Below are positions 21,926 through 35,415 of a stretch of 64,000 nucleotides of DNA, in pieces. A program made the translations under genes and the position numbers. Origin of the DNA: Macrotrachela quadricornifera (taxonomy: Eukaryota > Rotifera > Eurotatoria > Philodinida > Philodinidae); assembly GCA_022393335.1 (NCBI GenBank), contig JAJEKB010000238.1, positions 306,630 through 370,629 of the forward strand. The letters run 5' to 3'. The notes beneath the pieces were generated by a model that saw only the letters and a list, made by a program, of their open reading frames with translations, was not told the origin of the DNA and made no database searches. Numbering within the stretch: position 1 is the stretch's first letter; each line of letters begins with the position of its first letter.

Positions 21926-23262
21926 AACAATTAGTATTTGTTATAAACTAGTTGTTTCTTTTTCTTCTTACTATGTAGTATGAATCTTTTCTTTTTCTCT
22001 GCCTTTATCTCTTTCTCTCTTCAATGATTATTAATATAAAAATAATTTGATTCTGATTAAAAAATAAATTAACATGAATTTCATTTATTTTTATTTTTAT
22101 TTGAAATAAAAATAGTTCGTAGAATAGCAGAAATAAATATGTACAAAATATAGTGTTACTAGAAATTTATACTTGTATTTTAGAAGTTTAAAAGTACTAT
22201 GTAATCTTCAATGAATGGTTATATGTATATAATATTGAATTGATATCTTTTAAGGTCGATTCTATCATGACTAGATAAAGTTTCTTTTTTGCACTTTTTC
22301 AATATCTATTTACATGTATAGTTATGAGTTATAATTTCAATTTACCTTTCTATTTATTATGTTAATGATTATTGAGGATAATTTTCTTATTTGTAGTTTC
22401 TGTACACTTTTCTCAAGCAAGTAAAGAGTACGAAAAGATTTTGTTCTAAATTGTACTTTGTAACCACGGATACTACGGTTAAAGAGACCTTGAATGTTAA
22501 AGTAAAGATAAGCGTTGATGTTATTTTAAAAATTTTCATTAAGAATAAAAAAAAAGTTAAAACAATCTATCCGATAAAAATATGAAACACGATATAGCTG
22601 CTAGTGCCAATGATAGATGGATCAAATTTGACTTTAAATTTATAGCTGAATAACGTCCTTCTCATTCGAGTTTAGTCAGAAAATGTTCTCGGTTATATTA
22701 GCACAAAATGTTTTCACATGCTTTGTTTTTAAACATTCATGCCATCAGTACCCAAAAAATATACAACTGGTCAACATTCACTAACTATTACTATATACTT
22801 TCCTTCCCAAATTCTCAGATAATGCATCCTATATATGTTCATACTAATAGATCACCACGAAATAGAACAGATTCACCTGATATCTACAAAGATTATTTAG
22901 AGGAACGATATTTTAAAAAGTATATTATTCGATCTTTTTTTGTACGCATTAACCTTTAACATTTGGCAAGTATGAAACATATTAACTTTGAAAAAGTGCA
23001 ATTGTATAAATTTATTTATACATATATAGAAATTCTGATTTTCATTTTTCTAATCATAAAGATTGATATTGTTAATTATTTTCTTGTGTAAAATCAAATA
23101 AATTCTATTATATTTCACGAATAATTTTCTTTATTAATAATTTAAATAATGTCTATATTTGAATAGATATAATTAAAATCTAATTTTCCTTTTCCCACAA
23201 TTAATTTGAGATTCCCATCTCCATTTAAAAAATAAATCAATTTATATTTCATAAAATATGAA
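21926..23262. other. 1.3-kb intergenic region, no gene supported
   Basis: Two genes converge on this stretch. It contains polyadenylation-like aataaa strings near 22060 and 23240, and an 83-codon open stretch at 22708-22959 with no domain, no gene-like codon use and no splice context. I do not call it a gene. Confidence 0.4.
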
Positions 23263-24998
23263 TTAAATTTTCATTGTCTTTTCAAGAATATAAATCATTT
23301 TTCCATGTCTTGATGTATGTTGAATATGTGAATTAAATAAAATATTTTTAACAAAAAATTCTTGTTCATTTTCAAATATATCTTTAACTTGATTATAAAG
23401 TGTATCAAACATAATTAAATGACTAGAATTAAAATAATTTATTCGTTGTTTTAATGAATCAATTGGTTTTAAAAAAAATTCATCAGCTTCATCAATATAA
23501 TTATTTGTTATATTATTTAAATTTGGTAAACATGTTAAAAAATTTAATTGAATATTATTTTCATGTATATAACTATAATATGGTGTTGAATGACATGGCA
23601 TAAGAAAATCAATTGAAATAAAATTTTTTTCTTTATTTTCATAAATTATATTTTTTCGTATATAATGCATAACATTTATTTGTCCTTGACGATCAATTAA
23701 TGAAAAATAAATTCCTATTAATAAATGACCAATAAATAAAATAAATATAATCCAACGAAATTTATTTAATTTAAATTGTTTTAAACACCAATCAATTCCA
23801 TGTGCTTCTAATATGAATAATATTGGTAAAATTTGTGTTAAAAAACGAAATTCTTTATGAATATTTAATGTATAAATAAATATTGTAAATATTATTGTTA
23901 TTGTTAAACGTTTATTATATAATGAACCAAGAAATATAAATGGTAAACGATAAAAATATATCATTGGAAGACCATTTGTTAAATACCAAAAAATATTATT
24001 TTTACCATAATGTGATGATATGGAATTTGGATGAAAAAAATTTATATATAAAAAATTCAATGGTACAAATGTCCATTGATTATACATATAACTATCTAAT
24101 AGAATATTAAAAATATTTAATAGAGTAAAACATATAAATGCTTGAAAAATAAAATGAAAACGATTTGATGTTTTATATAATAAATATGGATAAATAATAA
24201 CAAATGGAATAATAGATGTTGGACGAATAATAAATGATAATGAAGCAAATAAATGGAAGTAAATATTGGATGATGAACGAACACTAATAAAATATGAAAA
24301 AAAAAAATTTCGTTGAAATTTTGTAATCAATAGTTTTTGACAGTCATTCTGTAATCGACTCTCTCTAGAACAATTTCTGTACAGTTTCCACAAATTGTGA
24401 GATTCAGGAAATTCTCTATCGGGAGTCTAGAGAAGCAAATACAAGCAAAAATATCTCTAGAAAGGATTCTTCGTGAACTCTTCAGAAATTCTCTTTCAAA
24501 AATTTTGCTAGAACTTAAATATTCATCTCCTTACTTTTTAGCAGTAGCAAGACTACAAATAAAAAGTATTTCTTCTAAATTATTAATAATTAATCTTGGT
24601 GATGAATACATTGTATACCAACATGTATATCGACATAATAAAATTAAATATATTAACTTATGACCATGAAGAAATTTTAAATAAGCAAAATCTCCAATAA
24701 TAGCTAATAATGTTTGAAATAATGTTGCTGAATTTATTAATATTGTTACAGTATCAAGATGTAATAAAGCAAAAAATCTATAGATTAATGAAATAATAAA
24801 TGGATAAAGATAACTTCTTATAGCTATATTTGATTTCCATTCCCATGTTTTATAACCATAACCAAATGCAAGTGAATGAGATATTTCATATGTTTGCCAA
24901 TATTCATCAGCAATAAAATAAGTACGTACAATAAACCATGAAATTAAACGAAAAGATATAATACTAATTAAAATTTTATGAGTTTTATTTAATAACAT
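23263..24998 (-). CDS. PIGB: GPI mannosyltransferase III (PIG-B)
   Basis: Two exons, 24998-24535 and 24283-23263, give 494 aa. It transfers the third mannose to the GPI anchor precursor in the ER membrane, from dolichol-phosphate mannose. Diagnostic parts: the lumenal ADEYWQTYEISHSLAFGYGY with its acidic pair and the KTWEWKS segment after TM1, SFIIRPTS, LNIHKEFRFL, LMPCHSTPYYS and YIDEADEFF, all in the order of animal PIGB. Many hydrophobic segments fit a GT22/GT-C polytopic enzyme. The intron (24284-24534) splits the protein in phase after EEILFICSLATAK. The ATG at 24998 comes directly after tttgcag, a strong acceptor, so the mRNA is either trans-spliced or has a 5' UTR intron. Confidence 0.93.
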
Positions 24999-25237
24999 CT
25001 GCAAAATCAAAATTGATTTTCATTTTTGAATTATATGCGTTGAAAAAGAAATAAATTTTTTCTTTTTTTTTTTGTTTTTGTTCTATTGACAAGTCTAGTA
25101 AGACATTGTCCTATGTAATTTCTCTTCAATAATATGAAGAGAATTAAGAAGAAAATACTTAAATTTCATAGAAATAACCAATCATCTGACAATTACAATA
25201 ACAAATAATAATAATAACAATACAAAGAAAAGAAAAA

Positions 25238-25528
25238 TTATGTTTTAGCTGCTTGTAATGGATCAGCACGAATATTAGCAAAATCAATGTTTCTATCAAG
25301 TTCTTCATCTATTTCACCTATTAATGCCACATTATCACCACGTATTATATAAAGACCAAGTAGAACTTGTTCTACACCATCTGTTGCAGAAAAAACACGC
25401 TCATGACTATCATCTAATATAATATTTATTGCTTGATCAAAACCACGTAATGTTCCAATTATAATACGTCCATCAGATGTAACTATATTCACAGATTTAT
25501 TAATATATGCATCAAGTACTTGAGCCAT
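25238..25528 (-). CDS. LSM8: U6 snRNA-associated Sm-like protein LSm8
   Basis: A single exon of 96 aa. It shows the Sm1 motif (VNIVTSDGRIIIGTLRGFDQ) and Sm2 motif (LYIIRGDNVALIGEID), and HERVFS and GVEQVLLG between them, as in LSm8. Length equals that of the human protein. LSm8 is the subunit that defines the nuclear LSm2-8 ring bound to the U6 snRNA 3' end, needed for splicing of the many introns here. It lies 240 bp upstream of PIGB on the same strand. Confidence 0.95.
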   Translation of the reverse strand: MAQVLDAYINKSVNIVTSDGRIIIGTLRGFDQAINIILDDSHERVFSATDGVEQVLLGLYIIRGDNVALIGEIDEELDRNIDFANIRADPLQAAKT

Positions 25529-26210
25529 TAGTTTCTTTTTTTAATAAATATAATTGTTGAATATGTTTGTTCTGAAATTCAATGAAATAGAAAATGAGAA
25601 AAAATTTTGTAAGAACAAAATAAATTTATCCCATTCGTCAATATATCTATAAATCAAATAAATTCAATGAAAAATTAACATTTGATATAACGTATGTCTA
25701 ACCAATAATAGCAGATTTTTCAATATAAATATTATAAAAGAAAAAAATTATAGAGTATTTTTACAATTTCTTACTTTAGACTTTGTTATAATAAAAAAAT
25801 TTTATTTGTCGAGAGAGGTCGCTAGTAAATTGTTTTAATTTATTTAGATTCATCAAATTTTTGATTGTTGCATTTATTAATACTCACATTTTGTAATCAC
25901 TATCACCATAAACTTCTACACTCTCTCACCTATCATTAAAATTAGAAATGTGTAAGTAACTATTCTTAGATTATGTGTATAAATAGCATCAATTAAATAT
26001 ATTCATTTATCTAAACTGATTTTGTTTCAGTTTTCTTTTTTATTCTCTTTTGTATATATTCTGAAATAAATAATCAAATTAATAATTTGATAAGAATTAT
26101 ACAATAAAATTAAATGTGTAGTTTTTTCTTTAAAGAAATCAATAAAAGTTAACATTGAAATAAAAAAAAAACATCTAGACAAAGAAAAAAAAACGAAACT
26201 AAAAGAATCA
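25529..26210. other. Intergenic, no gene seen
   Basis: 680 bp between LSM8 and VPS53. A/T-rich, with no supported coding or RNA feature. It should include the LSM8 promoter and the VPS53 3' UTR. Confidence 0.4.
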
Positions 26211-29200
26211 TCATTGTTGTTGTTGTTGATGACTAGCAATAATTGCTGCATGTTCTTTTTTAAGGCGTTCTATTAAATGAGCTTGTTCAGGTTTTCGAAT
26301 AGCTTTCATATCAAGTACTTTTTGAAAAGAACCTATATCTCCATCATTATTCATAAATTGTAAATAATTTTTAACAAATTGTCTAGCAGAATCATGTGGT
26401 GTCAGAACAACTTTTAATATCATTTCGGCACGTGTCATACCTTTAACAACAATTTTTGTATAACTAAATATTAAATTTAAATATAAATTTATTTAAAAAA
26501 AAAAGATAATATTAAATTTACTTTTGTGGTGGTTTTCGTGAAATAGTTAAACTAATCGATGGTAAATCAAGAAGAACTGTTTTTAATGAATGTGTATCAA
26601 GTAAAAGTTGTTCAGCTCCAATCATATTTATTGGTTTACAACGGTATAAATGATTTATAAATTTTGGAATAAATGAACTAAAGAAAATGTTTCAGATACA
26701 TATATAGAATAAGTTATAAATAGTTAAACGGTAAAATTAATCGAATATCTTCACTCGAGTTCATCAAAGAAACTTTTCCAACTGCCAAAGTACTTTCGAG
26801 TCGGAAGTAAGTGTTAGAGAAGTTCCCTCGTCAGTCATTTGAGGTAAATTTTTTTTTATTTAAGGGTAAAAACATCTTTAAAATTTTGTTTTTCACTTGA
26901 ATACTGTATTAAAGTATGATTATTGATTTCAATAAAGAAATTTTATCTATTGTGAAATAAGAACAATGTGAATGGAACGATCTAGAAATAATTTTGAGTC
27001 TTAATCATACACAATAACAAGAAAACATTAAGAATTAATCTATTTTAAAGATTCAAATATTACACTCAATTTTTTTATCATATAGTTATGATATTCCAAT
27101 AAAAATTACCTAACAAATGTTGTACAAAATTGTATAAAATATTTTCTTGATGATCCTAAATGATTACGTATAACTGGAACAATTGTCTTTAAATGATTTA
27201 TTATTGATGTTACATATAATGATTGATCACCAACTGTTTCAATAGTTTGCCAAGATAACTAAAAGACAAACAAAATTTTATTTATTTATTTATAAAAAAC
27301 AAATTTTTTTAAAATTGACTTTAGTCATTGCTGTTAATGCTGGTTCACAAGCATTTTCAAGATCTTGAATAAGTATTTGAATTGATTGAGCAATAATTCT
27401 AAACGAAATATTTATTACATATATGATTTAGTTTTTTTTTTGAAGAAATTTACTTACGCTTTAAAAACATTTCTTTCAGATTCAAACGAAATTTTATCTA
27501 TTAATGATTTTGTTATTTTTTCTTTCATTTTATCTTCTAACTAAAAATACAAAAACAAAATATAAATCAAAGTTTTTTTTTTTAAAATCATTTCTCTTTG
27601 TTCTACTTGTTGAATTGTTTCAACACAATATTCAGCTGTACATAAAACACTACATGATCGACATATTTCTGGTTCATTTAATTTAGCTATTGTTTCACCT
27701 TCTTTTAACATTGATGGAATATTTGGTAAATTTTGTATAAATATTGTTGCTGTACCAACTAATGATGTTGCTGCTGTATTAGTTCTTATTTAAAATAAAA
27801 ACAAAATATTCTGTTTTGTTTTTCAATATTTTTATAATAAAAATAAAATATACTTCGGTAAATTTGCTGTTAATATTCGATTAGCATATTCTCGAAGATA
27901 TTTTTGAAATGTTTGTACTAATAATAATAATGGTTGTCCAGTACTTAATTTTGAACATTGTACAAGACAATTACGAAAATAAACAAATAAATCTGCGCTT
28001 GTTGGTAAAACATTACTTATATCTTCACCACCTTCAAATATAGGATATCCATCTTTTTTAAGTTCATCAACAAATTTTTGAATTTGTTCAGATAAACTTC
28101 TAGAAAAATAAATTGCATACATATAATTATTTAAATAATCTTTTTATTTACCGATCTAATTCTGCTATATAAATATCTAAATGATCTTCAAAACATTGAG
28201 ATATTATTCCTTGAAATGGAGATAATTTTGGTTTAATATTTGTTAAATTCATATCATCATTTTCATTCAAATTTGTTACTCTAACTATAGAAAAAAAAAT
28301 TTTCTAAATATAATATAAACAACATATCAATGTCTTAAGTATTTTTCTTCCCATGAACTTCAGAAGAAAATATAGAAAGATTATATTAATACAAACCATT
28401 AAGATGATTAGTTATTGGATTATTTGCATGATCAAGTGTATTTCCTTGAAAACGTTTTTCAACAATAGTTTCAAATCCCACAGTTTTCTCAATAGCAAAT
28501 CGTAATAATTTAACATCAATTTCATTTTTACGTTTAAGCATTATATTTGCTAATTCACGTCTAAAATGAATTATTTGTTCGTAGTTTTTTTTTAAAAATA
28601 AAATTTTCAATAAAAACTAACCTTGTTATTTTACAAAATTCAACTGTTAAACGTTCGGCCATATCCCAATGTATAGGAAATATTCGAGAATATTTTTCAT
28701 CATATTCAACAAGTGCACGTTTTAACCAAGCATATCGACGATCAATTTTATCTAACCATGCTAACTAAAAATAGAAAAATATTATTGAATAAAAAATTAG
28801 TTTTTGTTTTTTTTTTCTTTACTTCTTGAGATTCTTGATATAATATTGTATATTCAGATAAATGTGTTTTTAAAAACCAATTTATTACTTCTAATCTGAA
28901 AGAAAAATTTTAATAGAATAATAAAGAATTAATTTAAAAAATACGAAACCTTAATTTTGGATCAATAACATCAATTATTTTACAAACATCAAAAAAATGT
29001 TGATTTGGAGTAAAATTCTAAAAAAAAAAGATTCATTTTTCTATCTCTAAAATGAATTTTTTTTTAAACTGACTTTTGCATTTGGTCCATTGAATGCATC
29101 TTCACATTCTTTTCGAACTTGTACAATTATTTGACTAGTTAATTCTTTAACACTAATTTTAAATGAAAATAACTTTTTTTTATTTATAAAAAAAAAAAAG

Positions 29201-31003
29201 AAATTTACTGAGTGGATAATTCTTGTATTTGTGGAATATTTACGTATGGTTGAAAATGTTCTAATACACTTATAACAGGATGAAGTAAATGTGCTATATC
29301 ACCATAAGATTTCTTTTTTATTGCAACTCTTTAAAAGAAAAGATAAAAAGAAAAAAAAAATTGATTTTGTTTCTTACTCAATTTTATCAATTCCTTCAAT
29401 TAACATTTGCAAATGATTAAGTGTTGTTATTGATGTTGTAAGATTTTTTTTTGCTATATCAAGTTGTTTTATATCTCGTGTTATTTCTTTAACCTATAAA
29501 TTTAAATAAATAAAATATTAATAAAGAAAATATTTTTTGTTTTGTTTACCATTTCTTCAGATTTATCAGCTTTATCTTTAATTTCACGCATTTGTTGAAA
29601 TAATAATAATATCGAATTTTGAGCTTCGTCTAATGCTTTATGTTCATTTATTTCTGTATCAGAATGGCCACGAATAGTTAAACGAATATCTGTATCTAAT
29701 GAACGTATCTTTCCTTTTACACTTCCAATAACTTCATCTATATTTGCTAATGATTGTTCAGTTGGAAATAATTGATTTATATAATCAACTGGATTAAAAT
29801 CCGCTCGATCTATTTCATCTGTACTTGGTAATATCTGTATACAAAAGAAAAAAACAATATTAATTATGAAAATGAATATACTATTCTATGGCTTTTTGAT
29901 AATTAGATTCTTTTGAAATAATCGGAAATATTGAAAATATACGAATAAGATTGAATTTTTTTTATGAAATTTCGAATTGAAATACTTTAAACAGATTTTA
30001 CATCCTGCGATAAAGATTATATATATTTCATTCTAGATCCCAATTAATCTCATCATTCCTAAAAAAAAAAACGTCAAATTTTTTATAACTGGTTGATATA
30101 TTTTGTAGTAGTAGTAGTAAACGGGACGATATATATCAAAATAAAACGTATAGTGCTCCATAGAACCGAATCCTATCCTGATCTGCTTTCGATTAATTAA
30201 TATACTTTTATAAGCGTTGTCAGTTATCGATTAATTTGGTCATTAGTCTAGCTGATGCTTGTATAACTTAAATCTTTAATTATATTTCAATTGCATGATT
30301 TATATAGATACTTTTCATCTACTCATATACTGCGCTGTCTTTCGAAATTCGATATGTTGAACAGGATACTATTACGATAATGTGATCTAAAATCGTAATT
30401 GTTACGTCTAAGCTGTTCTGCTCAGCACTATAGAATGTACTAACTATTCATTGATGTTAAACTATTATGAAGAATAGTGATATGAATTTTATCCTGATCG
30501 GATAGAAAATTCTCTGGACCGAAATTTTGTTTTCCCTTCTCTAATAGCCAATGCTTTTCAACTTTCTTTTTCTAGATAAACATTAAAAACTTGCACAAAT
30601 TTACAAACAATTTTAATAGTGATAAATGTTACACTTTAAGATAACCTAGTGGAGGAGCCTTTGAACTTCCAAACGAGCCTATTGTTATTTTGAAGATTCC
30701 GAGCTGTTGATACTCGCTAACCATGTGAATGTAAGGCTAGCAATTTCACAATTGTAGATTGAACAACTTATATTGACGGAAAGAAATAGTATGAATCCGC
30801 GAACATGTTATAACAATTTGGTCTGTGAGAGAATGTATGAACATATCAAAAGAGAGACTTACTAAAACATATAACACTTAAAATAATCTAACCTGATCAA
30901 TAGTCTGTTGTACATCAGGTGGAAGTATAAGTGTATCATATCGATCATCATCAGCATCAAATGCATCATCATCTACGTCTGTTCCACCAGTATTAGTAGT
31001 CAT
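26211..31003 (-). CDS. VPS53: Vps53, GARP/EARP tethering complex subunit
   Basis: About fifteen exons. The first is 31003-30893, the second begins at 29834; the last ends with a poly-Gln tail at 26211. Diagnostic stretches in order: [35 protein letters not shown], a coiled coil, [20 protein letters not shown] (a join read from exon edges near 28750-28680), [39 protein letters not shown] and near the end [17 protein letters not shown]. These match animal Vps53. The complex tethers endosome-derived vesicles at the trans-Golgi network. Two introns are much longer than the rest: the first (30892-29835, 1058 bp) and one at about 26680-27110. The start ATG directly follows a ttctag acceptor-like site. 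Confidence 0.92.
29835..30892. other. Outsized first intron of VPS53
   Basis: The 1058-bp intron is free of convincing ORFs. It includes a short (gta)n run near 30108. No clear long inverted repeat was found by eye, unlike the other large introns. Confidence 0.4.
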
Positions 31004-31521
31004 CTAGAAGTCACAACATCTGTAGATTTTTATTTTAAACTTTATATTTATATGTAAAAAAGAAAAAGAAAATTGTTTTGCGCTAACAAACACTGATATT
31101 TTTTTCGATATGTACAGGTGAAAAAAAAACAAAATGTTAATTGAATATATTTACATAAGTGAGTAAGAAAAAAAAAAGAGATTAATACCTTAGTCACTAG
31201 GGATTGTTTTTTTGTCATAATACGCAATAATAATATATATACATACCTCTGCAAAAATATTTTTTCTCTCTTTGTTTCTGTATTCATATACCTTATATTA
31301 AATTTATTGTTGAGTAAAAGTATCAGATGAAAGTTGTATTTCATTATGATCAGTACATCAGTCTGAAATAAAACTTTTTTATCTCATCTTTATTCGTCAT
31401 TGAATTTAATGTATAGTATGATTGTATGGAAACAAAGAGAAGGAAAAAGACTTTTGTTTGGAGGTGTATGTAAGAAAAAAAAAGTCAAAATATCAAAAGT
31501 TCAATTTTGAAAATTTAATAT
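31004..31521. other. Intergenic, no gene seen
   Basis: 518 bp between VPS53 and the coiled-coil membrane protein gene, both on the minus strand. One open stretch on the minus strand at 31048-31344 is low-complexity and is not supported as coding. Confidence 0.4.
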
Positions 31522-33521
31522 TTAAGGTCGAAAAAATCTTTGCATCCAACTTTTCATTGTACATATATGATTAACTGGAAATTCATATTGTGAATGACAA
31601 ATTGATTCTTTATTTGTTGAGTGTTTTTTTGTTATTGGTATTTTATGACGCATTTGTTCTCTATCATGACTACGTTGAAATGTCCAACGCCATGGATGTC
31701 GAGCTTTTTGTTCTTCTTCATTATTATCATTATTTTGTCGAGCTTGTTCACGATATTTTGCACGTGATCGAATCCATTGAACATATGTTGATTGTGCTTT
31801 ACGTAATGATGAAGTAAGATTTTCTACACCACGACGTAATGTCATTTGAACTTGTTCAGCTGTTGATGAAGTAGCAAAATCTGTTAATTTTTGTTTACTT
31901 TCTTCAATAAATTCATGACGATTATCAACAATATCACTAATTGATCCACTTAATTGTTCAAAAAGACTTAAAAGATTTATTGAAGTATCTTCAGCTATTG
32001 AAGTTGTTTGTTTAATTAAATTATTAAGTAATGCATCCAAAGTTGATTTAATATACTGAATAAAAGACAAAGAAAGAAAAAAACCTTTCAGTATAAATAA
32101 ATATATGTATTCCTTACATCATCTTGCTTAGGGTCGATTTCTTTTTCTTTTGAAATTTGTTCTTCTATTATTTGTAATCGATTTTGAAAATCTATAATTT
32201 GTTCTTTTAATTCTTGATTTTCATTTGATAACTATTTAAAAAAAAATTTTTTTTAATTAAAAATAAATATATTCCTTTATTTTTATTTTACATGACGAAT
32301 TGTATTGGTTAAATTTTGTTGTGTTATATCTATTATTTGATAAAGTTCTTGTATTTCTATAAGTTTATTATGATTAGATTCAGTTAGTTTTTGAAGTTTT
32401 TCGTCAAACTAAAAAATATAAATTCATAAAAAATAAAATTTCTTTTGTTGTTTTTTTAACTTGTTTTATTAATTTTTGTTCAAGATTTTCTATTGAAATA
32501 ATTTTCATTTCATTTAAACGTTGATTTTGCTTTTCGAATTCTTCATTTAAAGTATTACTTATTAATCGTTCTGTTTTAAAATATAAATTTGTAAAACAAA
32601 AAAAAACAATTAGAAAGTCATTTAATCATACGTGATGTATAAGCTCGAAGAAAAATTATTTGAAATATAATAAGTAAAAGTATGCAACCATAAACAACAA
32701 AGACAGGGTTATGTCCTCTTGGATAATGATAAGAAACTATTGAATATGGTTGTTCTGAATGTTGTTCATCTGTTTCTAAATATAAAAGAGACGATTTTCA
32801 AATTTTGTTTGTTCAAAAACTTGGAAATAACAAACTCGTCTGTTGAACATTAGCACCGGTACGTTGACTAAATAGATACAATATTCTATTTAATTTTATC
32901 CAAAACAAAAAAACACTAAATTTACCGAAGATTACTTGATGATGAAATTGATTCATTACTAAATATAAATCAAAATTCCTATAATAAATTTATGTAAATG
33001 TTTTTTCTTTTTGTATAATACCTTAAATCAATGCTACCATTAAGTAAATCATATTCATTAATTACTGGCGTTGTTTCATTTTCATTATTTTCTGTAATTA
33101 CTATTTCATCAGATAAAAAAATATCTTCTCTATTTTCATTTATTAATAATAAACCATCATTATGATTTTCTTCTTCAATCATATTATTAGTATTTTGTAT
33201 ATGTTCATGTCTAGAAAATTAAATACAAATTTTCTTTTTAGAAAATTTCAAAATATTTACTCAATTGAAGAAAGTGATGATAATGAATCAGTTCGATCAG
33301 ATTTCGATGAACTACTACTACTACTACTATTTGATGAAGAATTTGAATTTAATGGTTCATGATCAAGAAGATTTATAGCTCCATGAAAAACCTTTAATAG
33401 TATAATTTAATAAAATATTAAAAATAAAACACTATTTTACAGTATTTGTTGGTGATGTTCGATTTAAAAAAACCCAATCATCATCTTCACGATTAAATTC
33501 ATTTTCATTTGACGCATACAT
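31522..33521 (-). CDS. Single-pass membrane coiled-coil protein with LIR-like motif (CCPG1/PBXIP1-like candidate)
   Basis: About ten exons, beginning 33521-33441, 33391-33261, 33210-33022, 32958-32926 and 32867-32836, and ending with a large exon 32055-31522; about 500 aa. The acidic, Ser-rich N-terminal 150 residues contain DDDWVFL, which fits the W-x-x-L LC3-interacting motif with acidic residues before it. One transmembrane helix follows (NPVFVVYGCILLLIIFQIIF), then a coiled coil (EQKLIKQ, EENQELKEQIIDFQNRLQ type) and a basic C-terminus (WRWTFQRSHDREQMR). This plan, LIR in the cytosol, one membrane span, lumenal coiled coil, is that of the ER-phagy receptor CCPG1. Sequence similarity is too weak to be sure; a lineage-specific protein is the alternative. 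Confidence 0.6.
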
Positions 33522-34074
33522 ATTGAGTATTTTTATTTCTATTTAAGGAATAATAATAATTAGTAGATACGCTCCCTTTTATGCATGTAAAAATACCCCG
33601 TGCCTCCAGAAAATATTCTATGGAATCAAGCTATTATAGAGGACTATATGTCAAATTTGATTGGATAATTTTTATTTTATAATCTATTATATCAAAACAC
33701 GTTTTGACAGCATAGAAATTGAATCTTTTTTTTTAAAACGTGGCAAGTTGGTTTTTTTTTTAAAAATGATGAAATAATAATTTTGCTGGCGTTTATGTAT
33801 TGGATATTTGTTATAAAAAAAAAAGAAATTTTTGAAATAAATAAATCTATAAAATTTATTATCCTATGATTTAGATATAAAATAGACTAATAAATCATAT
33901 GCTATGATAATTAATTTAAGATAAATATCAAATAGATAAAATGTTTCTATTGAAATGTATGCCTATTAAAACATGTCATTCTACAGTTTAAATAGTATTT
34001 TCATTATTTGTATATTCTAAAGATAAAAATAAAATAATTATATATTTTTAAATTTTAAGAAATAATTCTTTTAA
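33522..34074. other. Divergent intergenic region
   Basis: 553 bp separating the coiled-coil gene (-) from the SDR gene (+). Long A and T runs and no ORF. Probably promoters of both. Confidence 0.4.
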
Positions 34075-34946
34075 ATGGCACGTTTAGCTAATAAAGTAGC
34101 ATGTGTAACTGCATCAAGTGATGGGTAAGATGATTAAAATTTAATTCAATTTAATTCAATTTAATTTATTTCAAGAATTGGTTTTGCTATTGCTCGTCGA
34201 TTAGCTCTTGATGGTGCACGTGTTGTTATATCCAGTCGAAAACAAGATAATGTTCAAAAAGCAGTAGATATATTAAAAAAAGAAAAATTAGATATATATG
34301 GAACTGTTTGTCATGTAAGTAAAAGTGATGATCGAAAACGTTTAATAAAAGAAACAATTGAAAAATATGGAAAATTAGATATATTAGTATCAAATGCAGC
34401 TGTAAGTCCAGTATTTGGTGATTTATTAGAAGTAAATTAAACATATTATTTCTATATAATTTTAACAATATATATTCAATTTAGACTACAGAATCAGCAT
34501 GGGATAAAATATTTGATACTAATGTTAAAGCGGCTTTTTTTTTAATTAAAGAAGCTATTCCATATCTTGAAAAACAAAAAAATAGTTCCATTATTGTTGT
34601 ATCTAGTATTGGTGGTTATGTTCCATTAGATCTTATTGGTGCTTATTCTATATCAAAAACAACTTTACTTGGTTTAACAAAAGCACTTGTTAATCCATGT
34701 ACACAAAAAGGTATTCGAATAAATGGTATTGCACCTGGAATAATTAAAACAAAATTTAGTCAAACATTATGGGAAAATGATGAAACAAAAGATTCTGATG
34801 TAATACCATTTAATGGATGTGCAATGGGACGAATTGGTACACCCGATGAATGTGCTAATGCAGTTGCATTTCTTGCTAGTGATGATGCATCATATATAAC
34901 TGGTGAAACAATTGTTGTTGCTGGTGGTATGCCAAGTCATCTTTAA
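34075..34946 (+). CDS. DHRS4-like short-chain dehydrogenase/reductase, peroxisomal
   Basis: Three exons, 34075-34124, 34176-34431 and 34485-34946, give 255 aa. The Rossmann glycine motif is TASSDGIGFAIA, with SSRK after beta-2, which favours NADPH. The active site has Ser in VVSSIGGY and the pair Tyr/Lys in AYSISK; SNAA and the NVKAAFFL helix are present. The C-terminal [13 protein letters not shown] is typical of DHRS2/DHRS4. The protein ends in Ser-His-Leu, a PTS1-type peroxisomal signal (human DHRS4 ends in SRL). It should reduce carbonyls such as retinal or alpha-dicarbonyls in peroxisomes. Confidence 0.9.
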
Positions 34947-35187
34947 ATTTTAATAAATGAACAAGATTTATAAAAATTGTGATTTCTTTTTTTTTATTTG
35001 AAATAAATTATGGATAGACTTTTTTTTAGAATTTTATTTGAAAGATATTTATTATTTTATTGATATAATAATACAAGTTATTGTAAATGCTAAAAATAAG
35101 AATATTAAAATGAAATAGCAAATATAAATATTATGAATATTAGAAATTTTTGATTGTTTCATATATTGAATATGTTCATGGGATGAA

Positions 35188-35415
35188 TTATTTATTAAAT
35201 TTTGTATTTATAAATTTATCATATTCATCTTTTTCCATATTTGATATTTGAACAAATCTTTGTCGTGCTTGTTCATATGCTAAATGTAAATCTTTATTTA
35301 ATGGATCATTAGATAATAAATTCATTTGTTTAATAACATTATCAAGGGCTAATTGATATTTATCTTGATCATATGATAATATTTCATTATTATTTGAATT
35401 TTGTTGAAACAACAT
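35188..35415 (-). CDS. Small hypothetical protein (75 aa)
   Basis: A single exon from ATG. The protein is helical and charged: DQDKYQLALDNVIKQMNLL and HLAYEQARQRFVQISNMEKDEYDKF, in style like a short coiled-coil or prefoldin-like helical hairpin. I recognise no family. Codon use looks like that of neighbouring genes, and it is bounded by AT-rich noncoding DNA, so it is probably real. Confidence 0.5.
   Translation of the reverse strand: MLFQQNSNNNEILSYDQDKYQLALDNVIKQMNLLSNDPLNKDLHLAYEQARQRFVQISNMEKDEYDKFINTKFNK

Noticed and set aside
26027..26251. Minus-strand frame overlapping the VPS53 stop
   Set aside because: It comes from the poly-Gln codons read in another frame followed by T-rich 3' DNA.
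34226..34468. 80-codon minus-strand frame across the SDR gene
   Set aside because: Leu/Ile/Phe-rich antisense of the SDR exon, spanning its intron.
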